Assembly: GCA_015039465.1 (NCBI GenBank)
Contig: MU130157.1
Coordinates: forward strand, 62,001-126,000
From: Phlegmacium glaucopus
Lineage: Eukaryota; Basidiomycota; Agaricomycetes; Agaricales; Cortinariaceae
Direction: 5' to 3'
Length of the DNA: 64,000 nucleotides
In this document: positions 35,701 through 46,759 of the stretch, in pieces
Position numbering within the stretch: the first letter of the stretch is position 1
Layout: each line of letters starts with the position of its first letter
Notes under the pieces: generated by a model
Database searches by the model: none
Told to the model about the DNA's origin: nothing
Seen by the model: the letters and a program-made list of their open reading frames with translations, nothing else
Translations under genes and position numbers: made by a program

Positions 35701-37097
35701 CAGTGGCACCTGGACCAAGTAAGCTCAAGTAAGTCATATTGTTATTGTAAGAACTGTGGCGAGGTCTTTTCAATTGAACTCGTGTTCGGTGACTGTAAGT
35801 TGTTCTGTAAAATATCTCGATGACTCGGGGGTTTAAATTTTTAAATTTTGCCTATTCATAGAGGTTGTTGGTCCAGTCGACGTCGTTGAAGTTCGCTGAG
35901 TTTCCGAAGAGTCGCTTGAGAAACTTTCTGGGTGCCGCTGGCTTCCAAACCTACCAAGAATTCCGATGACTCAGCTGCAGTGTGGCGGCATTCATCAAGG
36001 AAATTGTTTCCGTTATCCATTCGGGATTGAGAAACCGAAGATATCATGGAGTTCCGGAATTAGCATAATAAGCCTGTATCGACGCCATTCAGCTAGCCTG
36101 CTTGCAAACACGCCCTCAACCTAGGTCCCAAATGGCTGGCACTTGGCACTGGAATCAATGTTTTTGAGGGTACAGGGCATCCGAGTCATATCAAGTCGTT
36201 TGGACTCACTAAAATTATTTATATCTACCGCTGTGCCCCAAAAATCGATGTTATGGCAGATACCATTCAATACGATGCCTGCACATGGCTTCTACTTACA
36301 GACCTACCAAATCCGAGAACCCTTGTTCACATGGACATTAACGGTACAGCTTCAGATCGACTTTAAGACCGTTATAGCTGACAATAGGAGTTGGACTGGC
36401 AGCTTCTCCCGACATTTTCTCAAGCGTGCTAGCGGCATTGCGGCAGGACAAAGAGCATTTTAATAACAAAGCCTCTGAGAGTGGAATAATTACTAAATTT
36501 GTCTGTTTAGATCTATATTCAAGTCTCTGACGTCTGTTTCATCCTTGTTGTTGGACGAGAAGCTGACCCGTCCAGAGCAACAAGATCATCAAAGACGATG
36601 GCATTTTGCGAGAACAATTACTTCACGTATTGATAAGGGTTTGGAAGTGATCGGTTATTGTTAAAAAAAATCCGAGGGACACGAGAATAAATCTAATGTT
36701 TCAACCTTGAACGTTTGAACGTTGAACTGACATTGATATCACTAGCATCAGTGGTAACCGCGCTCACGTGATAATGCTTGGGAGTTTCCGGAGTCTTGAC
36801 CGTAAACCTATCATACCATCATGTTGAATATTCGTGAACAGCAGGATGGGACTATGAACGCCCCAGGCATCGTTTTGAACAGTGAAAAGGGTTACCGTTT
36901 TCCGATCTTTATTCCGATCGGACACTGCAGTGATACTTTTATGGGAGAATATTCACAACAGCGATGTTCACATAGCCTTTAACAATGTCCTTTGTTCTAG
37001 TTCAGGCATCGAAAAGTTGGGGTCCGATAAGACGATCGTGGTATGAATATTATACAAGGGGATGTTGACGTGCGTCGTGGATATATCGTGAAGATAA
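32731..37097. other. 4.4-kb stretch without a supported gene
   Basis: 32731-33450 is pyrimidine-rich and probably contains the 3' UTR of the kelch gene; a 213-codon ORF at 32737-33378 has the composition of non-coding DNA. The only other ORF over 120 codons starts at 35145 (125 codons, ending 35522) and is unlike anything I know. A TATAAAAGAT element at about 34048 could drive an unseen transcript. I found no LTR, TIR or transposase remnant here. Confidence 0.4.
35145..35522 (+). CDS. small ORF of unknown nature
   Basis: A 125-codon open frame with a fairly normal amino acid mix (MEPFGPFIIHVGIENSVKG region, then DGYWTNEGYVSMYVRKE). No introns, signal peptide or membrane segment are evident. 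I recognise no family, and an ORF of this length can arise by chance, so it is kept only because it is the best coding candidate in a 4-kb gap. Confidence 0.15.
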   Translation: MINLFSNQETLPESFSPSGQTEPMEPFGPFIIHVGIENSVKGTSYARYHIVTSGKRTGGTYVCRKKDGYWTNEGYVSMYVRKEIARGTLWRGRLEVQYNPFLIPLRRKTPCTLPAPRGVSVALSH

Positions 37098-37633
37098 TTA
37101 AGCAGCTTCGATCTCTTCAATATGTTTCTTGGACTGGTCGTCTGTAGCAGCCTTGAGGATCTAGATAATGAATGTCAGCGTTTACTATAGCTGGGAAGAT
37201 AAAATCATAGATTTACCTCCAAGAGCTTTCCGACGTATTGGCTCCACGCCTCTTCTTTCGTTGTGCCCTTGACGGAGGTCCACGCTTCCCTATGATGTAT
37301 TAATTAGTTAGGCTGAGACTGGGTCGGGCAATTCGAAAAACCGACCACTTTGCCTTTCCCGTGAAATCGAAGATGCCTGGTTTAGCAGTCTCGTTGTCTC
37401 CGATAGTTGCTAAGGACGAGGTTAGGCATTCAGAGATGGATCACGAATCCTCGAGGCGAACCTTGCTTAAAATATTTGTAAAACTGTGCGATAATAATTA
37501 AGTTTTTCAATCTGTTAGATGGGGATGATCTTCGTGTGGAACGTACGAAAAGCTGATCCTCGACAGGCCTCGCAGGAGTCTTTGGAAGGGATTGGACGAT
37601 GGTCACAGCTTTGTTAAACTTGGCTTCAGACAT
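37098..37633 (-). CDS. ACB1: acyl-CoA-binding protein
   Basis: A minus-strand gene of five exons, starting at 37633 (SEAKFNKAVTIVQSLPK) and ending with the TAA at 37098-37100, encoding about 102 residues, within the ACBP norm. Family landmarks are FYKYFKQATIGDN (the Tyr and Lys contact the CoA adenine and phosphate), PGIFDFTGKAKWEAW, and the C-terminal helix EEAWSQYVGKLLE...DDQSKKHIEEIEA. The small exons (for example FYKYFKQ at about 37483-37462) are separated by introns of about 50-60 nt. ACBP is a cytosolic carrier that buffers long-chain acyl-CoA and delivers it to lipid synthesis. It is divergent from the PH-domain gene. Confidence 0.94.
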
Positions 37634-38266
37634 GACGGTATACGATGAGAATGGGTGCAGTGCGAGAGAAGTTGCCGGATCCGATTTTCCTTTTTTGGGT
37701 AAATCGACCTATTTCCGCATAAGATGTTGGTTAAATTAAACCGTGTATGATATGTTTTTTTTGTTTGTCATTTCAAAGCTATGTTTTCTCCGTTCATGAC
37801 AGGCCTAACTAGTACATTAGTATTCAGCCAGAATCCAGGGTCCCAAGGATGTGTAACCATAAAGTATATCTGGGGTATTACGGAATGTTCCCCGCGGCGG
37901 CCGGCAATACATTGATATTCGTGGATTCATGGCTTGCTTTCAGCACGAGGCATTTATTTTAATCAGCTGAGCTCGGGAGAATCACTGGAAAGTCTCTATG
38001 AAATATCCTAAAGGTGCATAGTCTCAAATTGCAAGGTCAAGCATCCTTAGGATTCCTTATTCGAAAATAAGATAAATCACACCTGTGATTAAGTTCAACG
38101 CCATGATCCATCAGTGCGGCGAATGACTTCACGTGCCTCTGATTACTAAGCCAACCTCACAGTCGGATGTTACTATTAGTGACAGATCCCTCTGGAGTGC
38201 GCTGCTCCCCAGTGGGTGCAGTTCTCTTTTATTTTCCAAGTATAGGTCCTCTTTATATTACAAAAA
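37634..38266. other. divergent promoter region, ACB1 (-) / PH gene (+)
   Basis: AT-rich spacer without ORFs of note. Expected to carry both promoters. Confidence 0.4.
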
Positions 38267-39892
38267 ATGTCGCCTTCAGCAGCACCGCCATCGCCCCAAG
38301 AAATTCAACGGAAATTATCGGTTCACTCTGTCACAAGAGTCAAGGTCTGATCTTAATCCATCTCCAACCGATGACCATCCTTACAGCTGATGGTTAGCCG
38401 ACTAACTTATCAATGGGCCCAATGTCGAGCACGGAATCAGATTCGGACTCTATTCTTACACCAGATGCCTCGATGTCTATGGGCCATGTAAGCTCAGGTC
38501 TGCATGCAGGAACATCATCGTCACAACCTCCTCTGTCCTCAATCGCTGAACGAAGATCAAACAGCGGTGAAGACACAGAAGATGAAGAAGAAGACGCGGT
38601 TGAAGGAGGCTGGAAGACGGCAGACGTGCCAGCTAAGCCACGCAGTTCGGTTGACGAAAGCGTCATCAAGGCTGGGTACCTGTGGAAGAAGGGTGAGCGG
38701 CGAAAGGTAGGGTGTAACCGGATCCCTTTTTTCTCGTCGACCACTCACTTGTGCTTTCAGACATGGAAGAAACGCTGGTTCGTTTTACGTCCTGCCCACC
38801 TGGCCTACTACAAGAGTTCGGCAGAGTACAAGCTACTACGACTCCTCGAACTCTCTGATGTACATTCATGCACCCGAGTGAATCTTAAACGCCATGACAA
38901 TACCTTTGGCCTCATCTCTCCGATTCGAACATTTTATCTGCAAGCTGCCACTCCGCAGGAGGTGCAGAACTGGGTAACAGCCATCGAAGATGCGAGGCAA
39001 ACTCTTTTGGCTACGTCTACGGTCAACTCGGTCTCTCTGCCTATTCGTATACCCCAGACCAAGGACGCCGGATCTCGAGGGGCTATCCCGCCTTCATCTT
39101 CCCCTTCTGCGCCGGGCGTTTCTGCCCATACCTTTACATCATCTGACTCGGAAGATGCCATGCCTACAATTCAACAACGCACTCAACCCGTAACTTCCTC
39201 GTCAACACAAGCTTCTCTTTCTCTCACACCATCAAGGTCACCTGTACCACCGAAAGATCCAGCCAAGGTTATACTATCTGGTTATTTGATGAAGTGTGGA
39301 TCTAAACGCCGAAACTGGCGTAAGAGGTGGTTTGTACTTACTGGTGAAAAACTTGTTTATTCTGGGAGTCATATGGTAATTGTTCCTTATATAATCTTAT
39401 TACCCAAGTTTGAGCTGAACGTTAACGTTATGATAGGATACGAAACCGCATCGACAGTTCCCTTTTAACGATATTTTGGATGCACTTGAGTATGATCTTC
39501 AGTCACAACGCCAACACCCGGGCACTGCATCGTCACCTCATGGCGGGTATCATGCCGATGCAGACGATGCCCCCCGTACTCACACATTTAAAATCGTTAC
39601 TACAAAGCGAACGCTTTTGCTTTGTGCACCCAGTGAAGATGACGAAATCAAATGGATGGGAGCTATTCGTGCACTTATCGCTCGCAGAACAGGCTCTGGT
39701 TTGGTCCCTGGCCGAATTAAATTTCCATACTCACCTGCGACGCAGGGTTCTTCGAGCCTGTCCCCAGTCGCTGCCTCTACAAGTGCTAGTGCTGCGATCA
39801 AAGGCAAGGTTCGGAGGTTGAGTGCTGTTGGTTCAAATGCTCTCGGTATCCCTCATCCCGAACAGGAAATGCGTGAGGCAAAGACGTCATGA
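38267..39892 (+). CDS. tandem PH-domain protein
   Basis: Four exons (38267-38344, 38398-38706, 38761-39375, 39437-39892) give 485 residues. The first exon (SPSAAPPSPQEIQRKLS) was added because a 53-nt intron joins it in frame and it starts a conserved-looking N-terminus. Using the ATG at 38413 would lose 31 residues. An acidic, Ser-rich region is followed by PH domain 1 (about 115-213: KAGYLWKKGERR, TWKKRWFVLRP, WVTAIEDAR) and PH domain 2 (about 299-420: LSGYLMKCGSKRRNWRKRWFVL, WMGAIRALIARR). Both have the invariant C-terminal Trp. In each, the KKRWFVL strand carries basic residues that may bind phosphoinositides, so a membrane-recruited scaffold is likely. No enzymatic domain is visible. A Ser-rich linker separates the two domains. 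Confidence 0.87.
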
Positions 39893-40425
39893 AAGAGAGA
39901 TATTAGGTTTCGGAAATTATGCATCTTTTACTACTTTCTTTGATCTTGAACTGCCAGTGGAAGTTGTGAACCGTGACCGAGTTGTCCATTGTGTATTATT
40001 ACCTAGCTTAGTCTCATAATATATTTCGTTGGTGCGCAGTATTCAGTCCCCCAAAGTCGATAAACCGTTGAAAGCGGAAGTTGACTTCCGAAAGGTGACA
40101 ATCATGGCGATTAGGCTTTAAGTAGATTCCTGTGCAAAAAAAAAAAGAAGGACAGCCTCTTTTGAATTCGAATATAATTTTGACCCAAAAGAGGACAGAC
40201 ATGAGGGAGACCCCGAGAACTGTCAATAGTTGTCAACAACCGCATTTCTGCTGTTCAGTCGTTTACCCAAAACGACCATTCAGTTACTTTCATTTTCTAC
40301 TTAAACTCATGTTCTCTCATTCTCTTACCCTATGTTGACACCCCACGTCAACACTAATTCCTTAACATCTGTATCAATTGGCTTTTCTGTATACTTCACA
40401 TCCTCTCTCGCTCACTACTACCATA
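39893..40425. other. intergenic region upstream of the Zn2Cys6 gene
   Basis: 3' flank of the PH gene and promoter of the next gene. Pyrimidine-rich near 40310-40425, as often seen ahead of fungal start sites. No gene seen. Confidence 0.4.
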
Positions 40426-42658
40426 ATGCCCCCACAAAAGTCGCCTCGTCCTAAGAAGGCCAATAGCATGGCTAAGCCCAAAGGCGCTGTCCGCGCCAAA
40501 TCAGGTTGCTATACCTGTCGTATACGTCGAAAGGTCGGTAGTTAACGCCCATGCCCTGATCTCATTCTCATCTCCGGCGCCTATCTCTAGAAATGTGATG
40601 AGAAACGTATTGGAGACGAGGGCCCCTGTGAGACCTGTTTCAGGCTCAAGCTCGAGTGCCTAGGGTTTGGTGCCAAACGGCCCGACTGGTTAAGGGTGAG
40701 TAGTACTTCTTACGGCAATCGCAATCTTTTGGACTTATCATTCATGCTCGTTTTTATAGGAAAGCTCCCGTGTCTCTGCTATTAGAGACAAAATCAAGGC
40801 TCACCTCGCCGCGCAAGGGATGATCAAAGGCCACTCGGGGTCTGGATCTCGCAGCGCCGTCCAAGAGGATTTCCTTCGCTTGTCAGATTTCAGGGATAGC
40901 GACATCGCTTACCCGAGTGGCTCATCTACTTCCGAGAGCCCACACCCCCGCGACTTGTCAGAAGAATCTGACCGTCCTCCGTACCTCTCTTTTCCTCCTA
41001 CCACAGCCACTATGCGTGGTCAATATGACATGCATGTCCACTCGCCTGACTATATGTACCCCCACGATGGTTGGTCTCCGTACCATCATCATCAAGACAC
41101 GTTCTTTAACTAATATGACACAGATCTACGTTCTTCGAGATGCGTTTCGCCCTCAAATAACATGATCATGCAGAATAGCCAATTTCCCGAATTTGACGAT
41201 CATATGTCTTCTGTTAATAGCTTCACAAATGAATGTGAGGATGCCTATACCCTCATGTATAACAGCATCATTGTAGCTTAACGAAATCCCTATTTGCTAT
41301 CTTCGCTTTGTTTTCCAACAGTCTCGCCAGCATTAAGAAGCTTGTTCTCTGCACGAAACCTCTATCACATTCCAGATTCCGATTGGGCCCTTGACGACGA
41401 GTACGATTTTGTCAATAACCATAGTCGTGGGATACCAACCATCCCAGTCGTTTACCCATCCAATCTCGTTCCGCAGGAAGTGGTGAATGTTTCCTTGAGG
41501 GAATATGTCAACAATGTCGTTAAGATTCAGTATCTACTTGGAGACAACACTATTCTTCCTACCATGATATGGGAAGCTATCAAAGTACATGACGAATCAC
41601 GCGAGGCAGTCAATCTGCTCTCACAAACATACTCTAAACGTCGACAAGAGCCACAGCGGCAAGTCCTGTGTGATATTCCCTTCAAGTCTCGAGTAGAAGG
41701 ACTACAAGCTACGCTTACTGCAACTGGAAGAATTGCTTCCTCTGCTGATGATGCGATGGCGGCATTACACGTCGTTTCGTTGTTCCTATTCGATGGTGGT
41801 CAAGGCGCATGGAATGCCTTCCTCAGTGTCGCATCAGCATATGTTATGGCTCTATTGGAGAACCCAAGATATCACAGGAACTACGCAGCGGCCTTGCAAG
41901 CATGCAGTCCAAAAGAAGAGTTCATCGTTAAAACTACGATCTGGTTCGATGTCCTGGGATCCATAACCACGCAAGAACAACCTCGCCTTCTTAGCGCTAT
42001 TCGAGAGCTTTTTGACCCCAATCGGAGCCACATAGGCAGCAGCCCTAGCTACTCGATGATGTCACCAATGGGCTGCGAGAACGTCGTCGTTTGGGCTCTT
42101 GCAGAAGCGTCAAGCCTTTCATGTTGGAAACGATCCCACAAAAGAAGAGGAACCCTCAATCGCCGAGAACTTGTACATAAAGCTGAAGAAATTGAAGTCC
42201 ACCTGGAACCCCAAGTTCCCCTTCCACAACCTCATCTAGAAAATCCTCACTCAGACTGGCCTCGCCTGCTCGCCTCGCGGATCTTCCGTTCCGCCACAAG
42301 ACTTTTCATACAATCTATTATCAACGACGATCATCCACGTGTCCCAGAGCTACGAAGGAGTGTCAAGGAGACGTTCGATTGTATCACCAACTTCCCGAAC
42401 CTTGCAATCAACGATAAACCTGCCATCGTACGGAGTACAGTGTTTGCGATCTTCATCTGTGGAAGCCTGACGGATGACAAGACTCAGAGGCGTTTACTCT
42501 CGCTTCACTTGCAGCAGGAATCCGGCTCAGATGGTATTGGAAATACCTCGACCGTTCTTCACTTATTGGAACAGGTATGGGCAACGCAGAAAAAGTCGCT
42601 AAAGTCGTCGGTACCTTGGCGTGAACATTTAAAAGAAGCCAAGATTCTTCTGGTTTAA
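40426..42658 (+). CDS. Zn2Cys6 transcription factor with Fungal_trans_2-type domain (TF1)
   Basis: Five exons (40426-40533, 40591-40695, 40760-41069, 41124-41234, 41322-42658) give 656 residues. The binuclear zinc cluster spans residues 28-59 with spacing C-x2-C-x6-C-x10-C-x2-C-x6-C (GCYTCRIRRKKC...CETCFRLKLEC). It is followed by the linker GFGAKRPDWLRE. An intron splits the cluster after RIRRK. The C-terminal ~440 residues are the helical regulatory domain found in UPC2/ARG81-type regulators (AALHVVSLFLFDGG, VKTTIWFDVLGSI, CENVVVWALAEASSL). Exon 3 to exon 4 splicing removes 54 nt containing an in-frame TAA; it has a GTTGGT donor, CTAAT branch point and ACACAG acceptor. Nuclear DNA-binding regulator; targets unknown. 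A decayed copy lies 2 kb downstream, and a relative (TF2) starts at 61682. Confidence 0.9.
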
Positions 42659-44616
42659 CACGGACAAAACAAAAAAATTCTCACCTCTTTTCCTTCTCGA
42701 TCTTCTTTTCTTTTGCCTTTTTCTTTTGTCGTCCCCTCCTCAGTCTTCTCCACTTATTCACGACGCTGGTGCTGGTTGATCCTCTTTAAAACGTGGATAC
42801 TATGGATCACTACGCCGGGTAAGATGTATATGCATGTTGTTTTCCTTTTTCCTTCAATTCTGTCGGCATCTTTGTCTTTTACATATGTTTCTACTTTCAG
42901 AAATCCTGTCATATGCCATATACGACTTTACTCCCGTACACATATTTATCATCTCCGAGATTGCCCCAATATTATTTGATTACTTCTCCACTCACCAACG
43001 CTGTACACACTTAAAATAGTACCCGAACTTCGGAGTCGAGTTAGTTGGCTATGCGTGGCTATGCACAGACTTCGAATCCTCAGGGAAATGTTCCTTCAAG
43101 TTGAATCGGGAGCTTTAATAGCCACACACTGGCAGTTGTACTCGGACTTCTGCATAGACCTCATCTGCGTAATTGCTCTGATTAGTCGCCCCTGACTGTC
43201 TTTCTGATTGTTCGCATCGAAGAATTTCACTGCAAAGTGTAAAAACGATATTGTTGACTTGCGTATCGCCCCCAAGGTTCTAGTTCCCCTCTCAAAGCAT
43301 TACTGGCAGGGGATTGTCAATGATTCAACGTGAATAAAAGAAAAAGCTGTGACCATCCTTGAATTCCAAGCTGTTTGGGGTCACTACTACTACGATATAC
43401 TATGTATGGCTCGTCATATGTGTCACTCCCCCTTATAATCTATTCACCTTGTCTTTTTCGTCTAATTTTTGGCCCATTTTTTAAATCGACAAAGTGCACA
43501 TAGAACTCGAGAAGAAGTCGGACAGCAAAGGCCATGTGGAGGCGATTGCCCATACCATGATCCGGAATGCCCAGTATCTGGGTAGATGTCAACTTGGATT
43601 CAGGTCGGTCTTGTCTTACCTACTACCTCTCTTGTCCACCGTTTTGACTGATGGTCCTTGATTACAGGAGAATGTCGTTCAAGGCGAGAAAGATCAAAGG
43701 TGGCACTGTCTGGGTAAGAAACACTTAAGGTCTGGGGAGACCGAATGCTCTCAGCTACCTTTTTAGATAATGATTGTTCCTTGTGCTCACCCCGAAACCT
43801 TCTTGCCACGGCTGTAGTAGACAGTCACTAGTCTGAAATTGGGTCGACAAACTTTCGTCACCTTGGATAGGCTGCCGCTAGCCGCGTTGGATAACAAACC
43901 TACATCGCTCGCGGATTTGGGTGTAAAAAGGTCGTTATTTGGACGTTGGCAAGGGCACCGGGAAGCCTTTTATACTGGAGGAGACTCAAAAAAGAAACGA
44001 ACATGGCAGATTAAGTAACACTTTGAGTACCTGAATATTTCAGGGAGCGGTTCGCCTCGTGTCCTCGTGTCCTAGCAGTCTTCAGGCTCAGGCTGCTCAC
44101 CTCTTACTGTCTAATCTCGAAAATCCCAAGTGCCCATGCCATGACCGAACAGGATGTGATTGTGCATGGAGGTTATTTTGTCAGCACGCCGGATCTCTGG
44201 ATTCTCTTCTCGTTGCTACACTTGCCACAGAATCATTTCATGGTCAGGAGTAGCTCTGCTGGGCTTCCTTCCTTCCTTCTCACATCCTTTTTGCTAGCAG
44301 TGAAATAGGTACTTGGGGAAGACTGTTGGAGAGGAAAGCCCATGCAAACCCTGCTTTCAAAAACAAGTTGGAGCTCAACTTTGATTCCCATTCGTTCCAT
44401 TCGCACAGGCGGATCACGCTTCTCGTCCATAGGAGATATTGAAGAAGATCTTTCATAGTCGACGCAAGGCCAGTTGGCCACTCGGAGTAAGGGCCAGAAG
44501 AATGGTCATGCACATGTGAGAGCGCTCATTGGATCAGGGTGTAAATTTGACTCAATTATCATTGGCTATGTGCAATCAAAAAAACTAGTCTGGTCGCCCC
44601 TGAACAGCCTACTATC
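42659..44616. other. intergenic region between TF1 and its decayed copy
   Basis: Mostly pyrimidine-rich 3' flank and unrecognised sequence. Around 43500-43730 two short plus-strand stretches could be exons of a lost gene: one reads HVEAIAHTMIRNAQYLGRC, the next RRMSFKARKIKGGTVW. They would be joined by a GTCGGT...ACAG intron, but I know no protein like this and see no start or continuation. Confidence 0.35.
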
Positions 44617-45545
44617 TTGAAACCTGTCATCTCAACAGATTCAAAATGGGACCTTGACGATAATTATGATACCAATCAACCATCACAGGGGCCAGCAGCT
44701 ATTTTAGCCGTTTATCCATCCAGTTTCGTCCCGCGGGAGGTGATACAACTAACTCATCGAGAACATATGTCGATACGTTCAGAATCTACTCGTGGACAAC
44801 TCTCTCCCTACTATGATATAGTGAACTTACTTTTACTAAGTTTTAGCAACCGTTGGCAAGATCTACGATTGCTATGCGGCCCTTTGGTAAGGGCCCGCGC
44901 GTGTATGGGTTGCAACTGGCACTGACTTGGGGGGTTTGCCTTATTCGCTGATGGTGCAATGGCTACTCGTACGTTGTTTCTTGGTCAAGGTAAATGGCAT
45001 ATCTGTCTCAGTACCGCATCGGGATACATGATGTCTCTGCTGGAACCCAAATTATCACAAGAACTATGCAGCGGCCATAAAAGTATGTAACCCGAGTTCC
45101 TTCTCGAAGCCACGATTTGGTTCGATGTCCTGGGGCGTATAACTACATGGGGACAATCCCTCCTCTTTGGCGCCATTTGAGAACTATGGCGGAGCTACAT
45201 TGGTGATAATCCTAGCTACTCGATGCCAGTGATGTCGCCTAGGCTGCGAGAACGTCATCATTTGGGCAGAAGCGTCAAGCCTTTACACCGGAAACGAGCC
45301 AATGAATAAAGAGAAGCCCTCAGTGTCCGAGAAGGGCATACACAAAGCTCAAGAATTTGATATGATAGGAACCTCAAAGGCCCCCATGCGTCCTGAGCAG
45401 TGGTCTCGGCTCCTACTAGTCTCACGACCTTCTGTTTCTCCACAAAACATTTCTTGCCATATCATATGTCGTGAAGTTCGATCGTCCACACGCCCAGAGC
45501 TGCGAAGCGTTGTAGAGGTTGAACCTGCCATGAGGTACGGAACTC
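44617..45545 (+). pseudogene. decayed copy of the Zn2Cys6 regulator TF1
   Basis: Collinear with the regulatory domain of TF1. SKWDLDDNYD matches SDWALDDEYD; AVYPSSFVPREV matches VVYPSNLVPQEV; then YHKNYAAAIKVCNPSS, WFDVLG, SYSM-VMSP, CENVIIW and EASSL match TF1 blocks in order. Stops and frameshifts interrupt it (the 44617 frame stops near 44925, and TGA/TAG codons follow), and about 200 codons are missing. No zinc cluster is found upstream. It is a partial, non-functional duplicate; the parent is 2-3 kb to the left in the same orientation. Confidence 0.8.
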
Positions 45546-46759
45546 TGTAAGTTCAACTTGGGGGCGAATTGGATCGTTTCTTTGTTTTTCGTTTATTGAA
45601 AGACATATAGGCATTTTGAAACTGCCTTAGGTGCCAGTTCCTCAGAGCGAACATCTGAAAAGCAGCCCAGGTCTCGAGAACCAATCAAATCCTTGCTGCC
45701 TAGTATGCTTAGGTTACAAAGTGGTACACATATCCGGTTGAAGCCCTTTCATCTTTTAACCATTCGGACTGAAGATCACAGATTTTCCTGCAGTTTTGCG
45801 GGGCTTATGCAGAACTGTTCTCTTGCCTTGTCTTGCTCGCATTGGCTCCCCCGATCGCGAGGACATGGAATTGATGAACTTGTTCAGCAGTGAATTGGGG
45901 TTTTGCTTGTCCTTCTCGATTGGTTCCTTCCTCTGTTCCTCTAGGCTGATTACATCTTCTGCGTTGAATCTTGCTTCGGTGTTATTGGCTTTTTGCTGAA
46001 CTAATATAATTCCCTGTGTTGAGCTTGTTCTTTTTTCTCTGAACTAGTGGTGCCTTTAGACGAGGTGGCACGGAAACTTAGACAATTTTAAGAGGGTTAG
46101 GTGGAGGTGTCGCAAAGGTTGAGATTGCCGCGACCCGCGCTTTCGCCTCAATACGAGGTTTAGGCTTAGGCTTCACGGAGGGCGAGAGGTCTACTCTCCT
46201 CCTTGTTATGTAAATAGGTTTCGTTATGAGGACTTCCATGTCAATGTCAGCGTGTCCCAAGTTGTGAGAGAATTTGTCATTGAGCCCCTTCACGTGTCAA
46301 GGGGGGACGTGATACGTTGTCTGACAATCATCTCGTAAGGATTCACAAAAAGAGTGGCAACGTCGCAACGATATATTTTGAGATAGTCTACATGACACGT
46401 TACATAAAAGCTGCAACTCTGAACTTGGAAACGACAGCGTCGTCCTTGGATTGCCACTGAGATTAAAGCAAGAATACAGTTGTAGAATGCCGACGACAAG
46501 TCCGATAGAAAGGGATCGGATAAGGAAGGCAGAGAAGGCAACACGTGTGGCTATCGCAGGCGAGACCTTGTCAGCCTCGCGATTGCCTTGCATCCATCTT
46601 TTTCTTTTGTAACGTTATTTAATTCTCCCAGGTTATGGACGCTGTCTTGCTGGCCTTTTCCCTCGTTTACACGCTTTCTTAGCGTGTTCTGTCTGCTCTT
46701 GTCAAAGCTCTTGTATTTATCGCTCTCTTCTCCTGCTAGTCTACTCCAGACCTTGTTCT
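45546..46759. other. intergenic region upstream of the AhpC/TSA-like gene
   Basis: No supported gene. Small minus-strand ORFs at 46078-46593 are not recognised. 46590-46759 is CT-rich and likely the core promoter and leader of the next gene. Confidence 0.4.

Noticed and set aside
41111..41113. In-frame TAA inside the TF1 coding region, suggesting a pseudogene or read-through
   Set aside because: A 54-nt intron (41070-41123) with donor, CTAAT branch point and acceptor removes it and keeps the frame.
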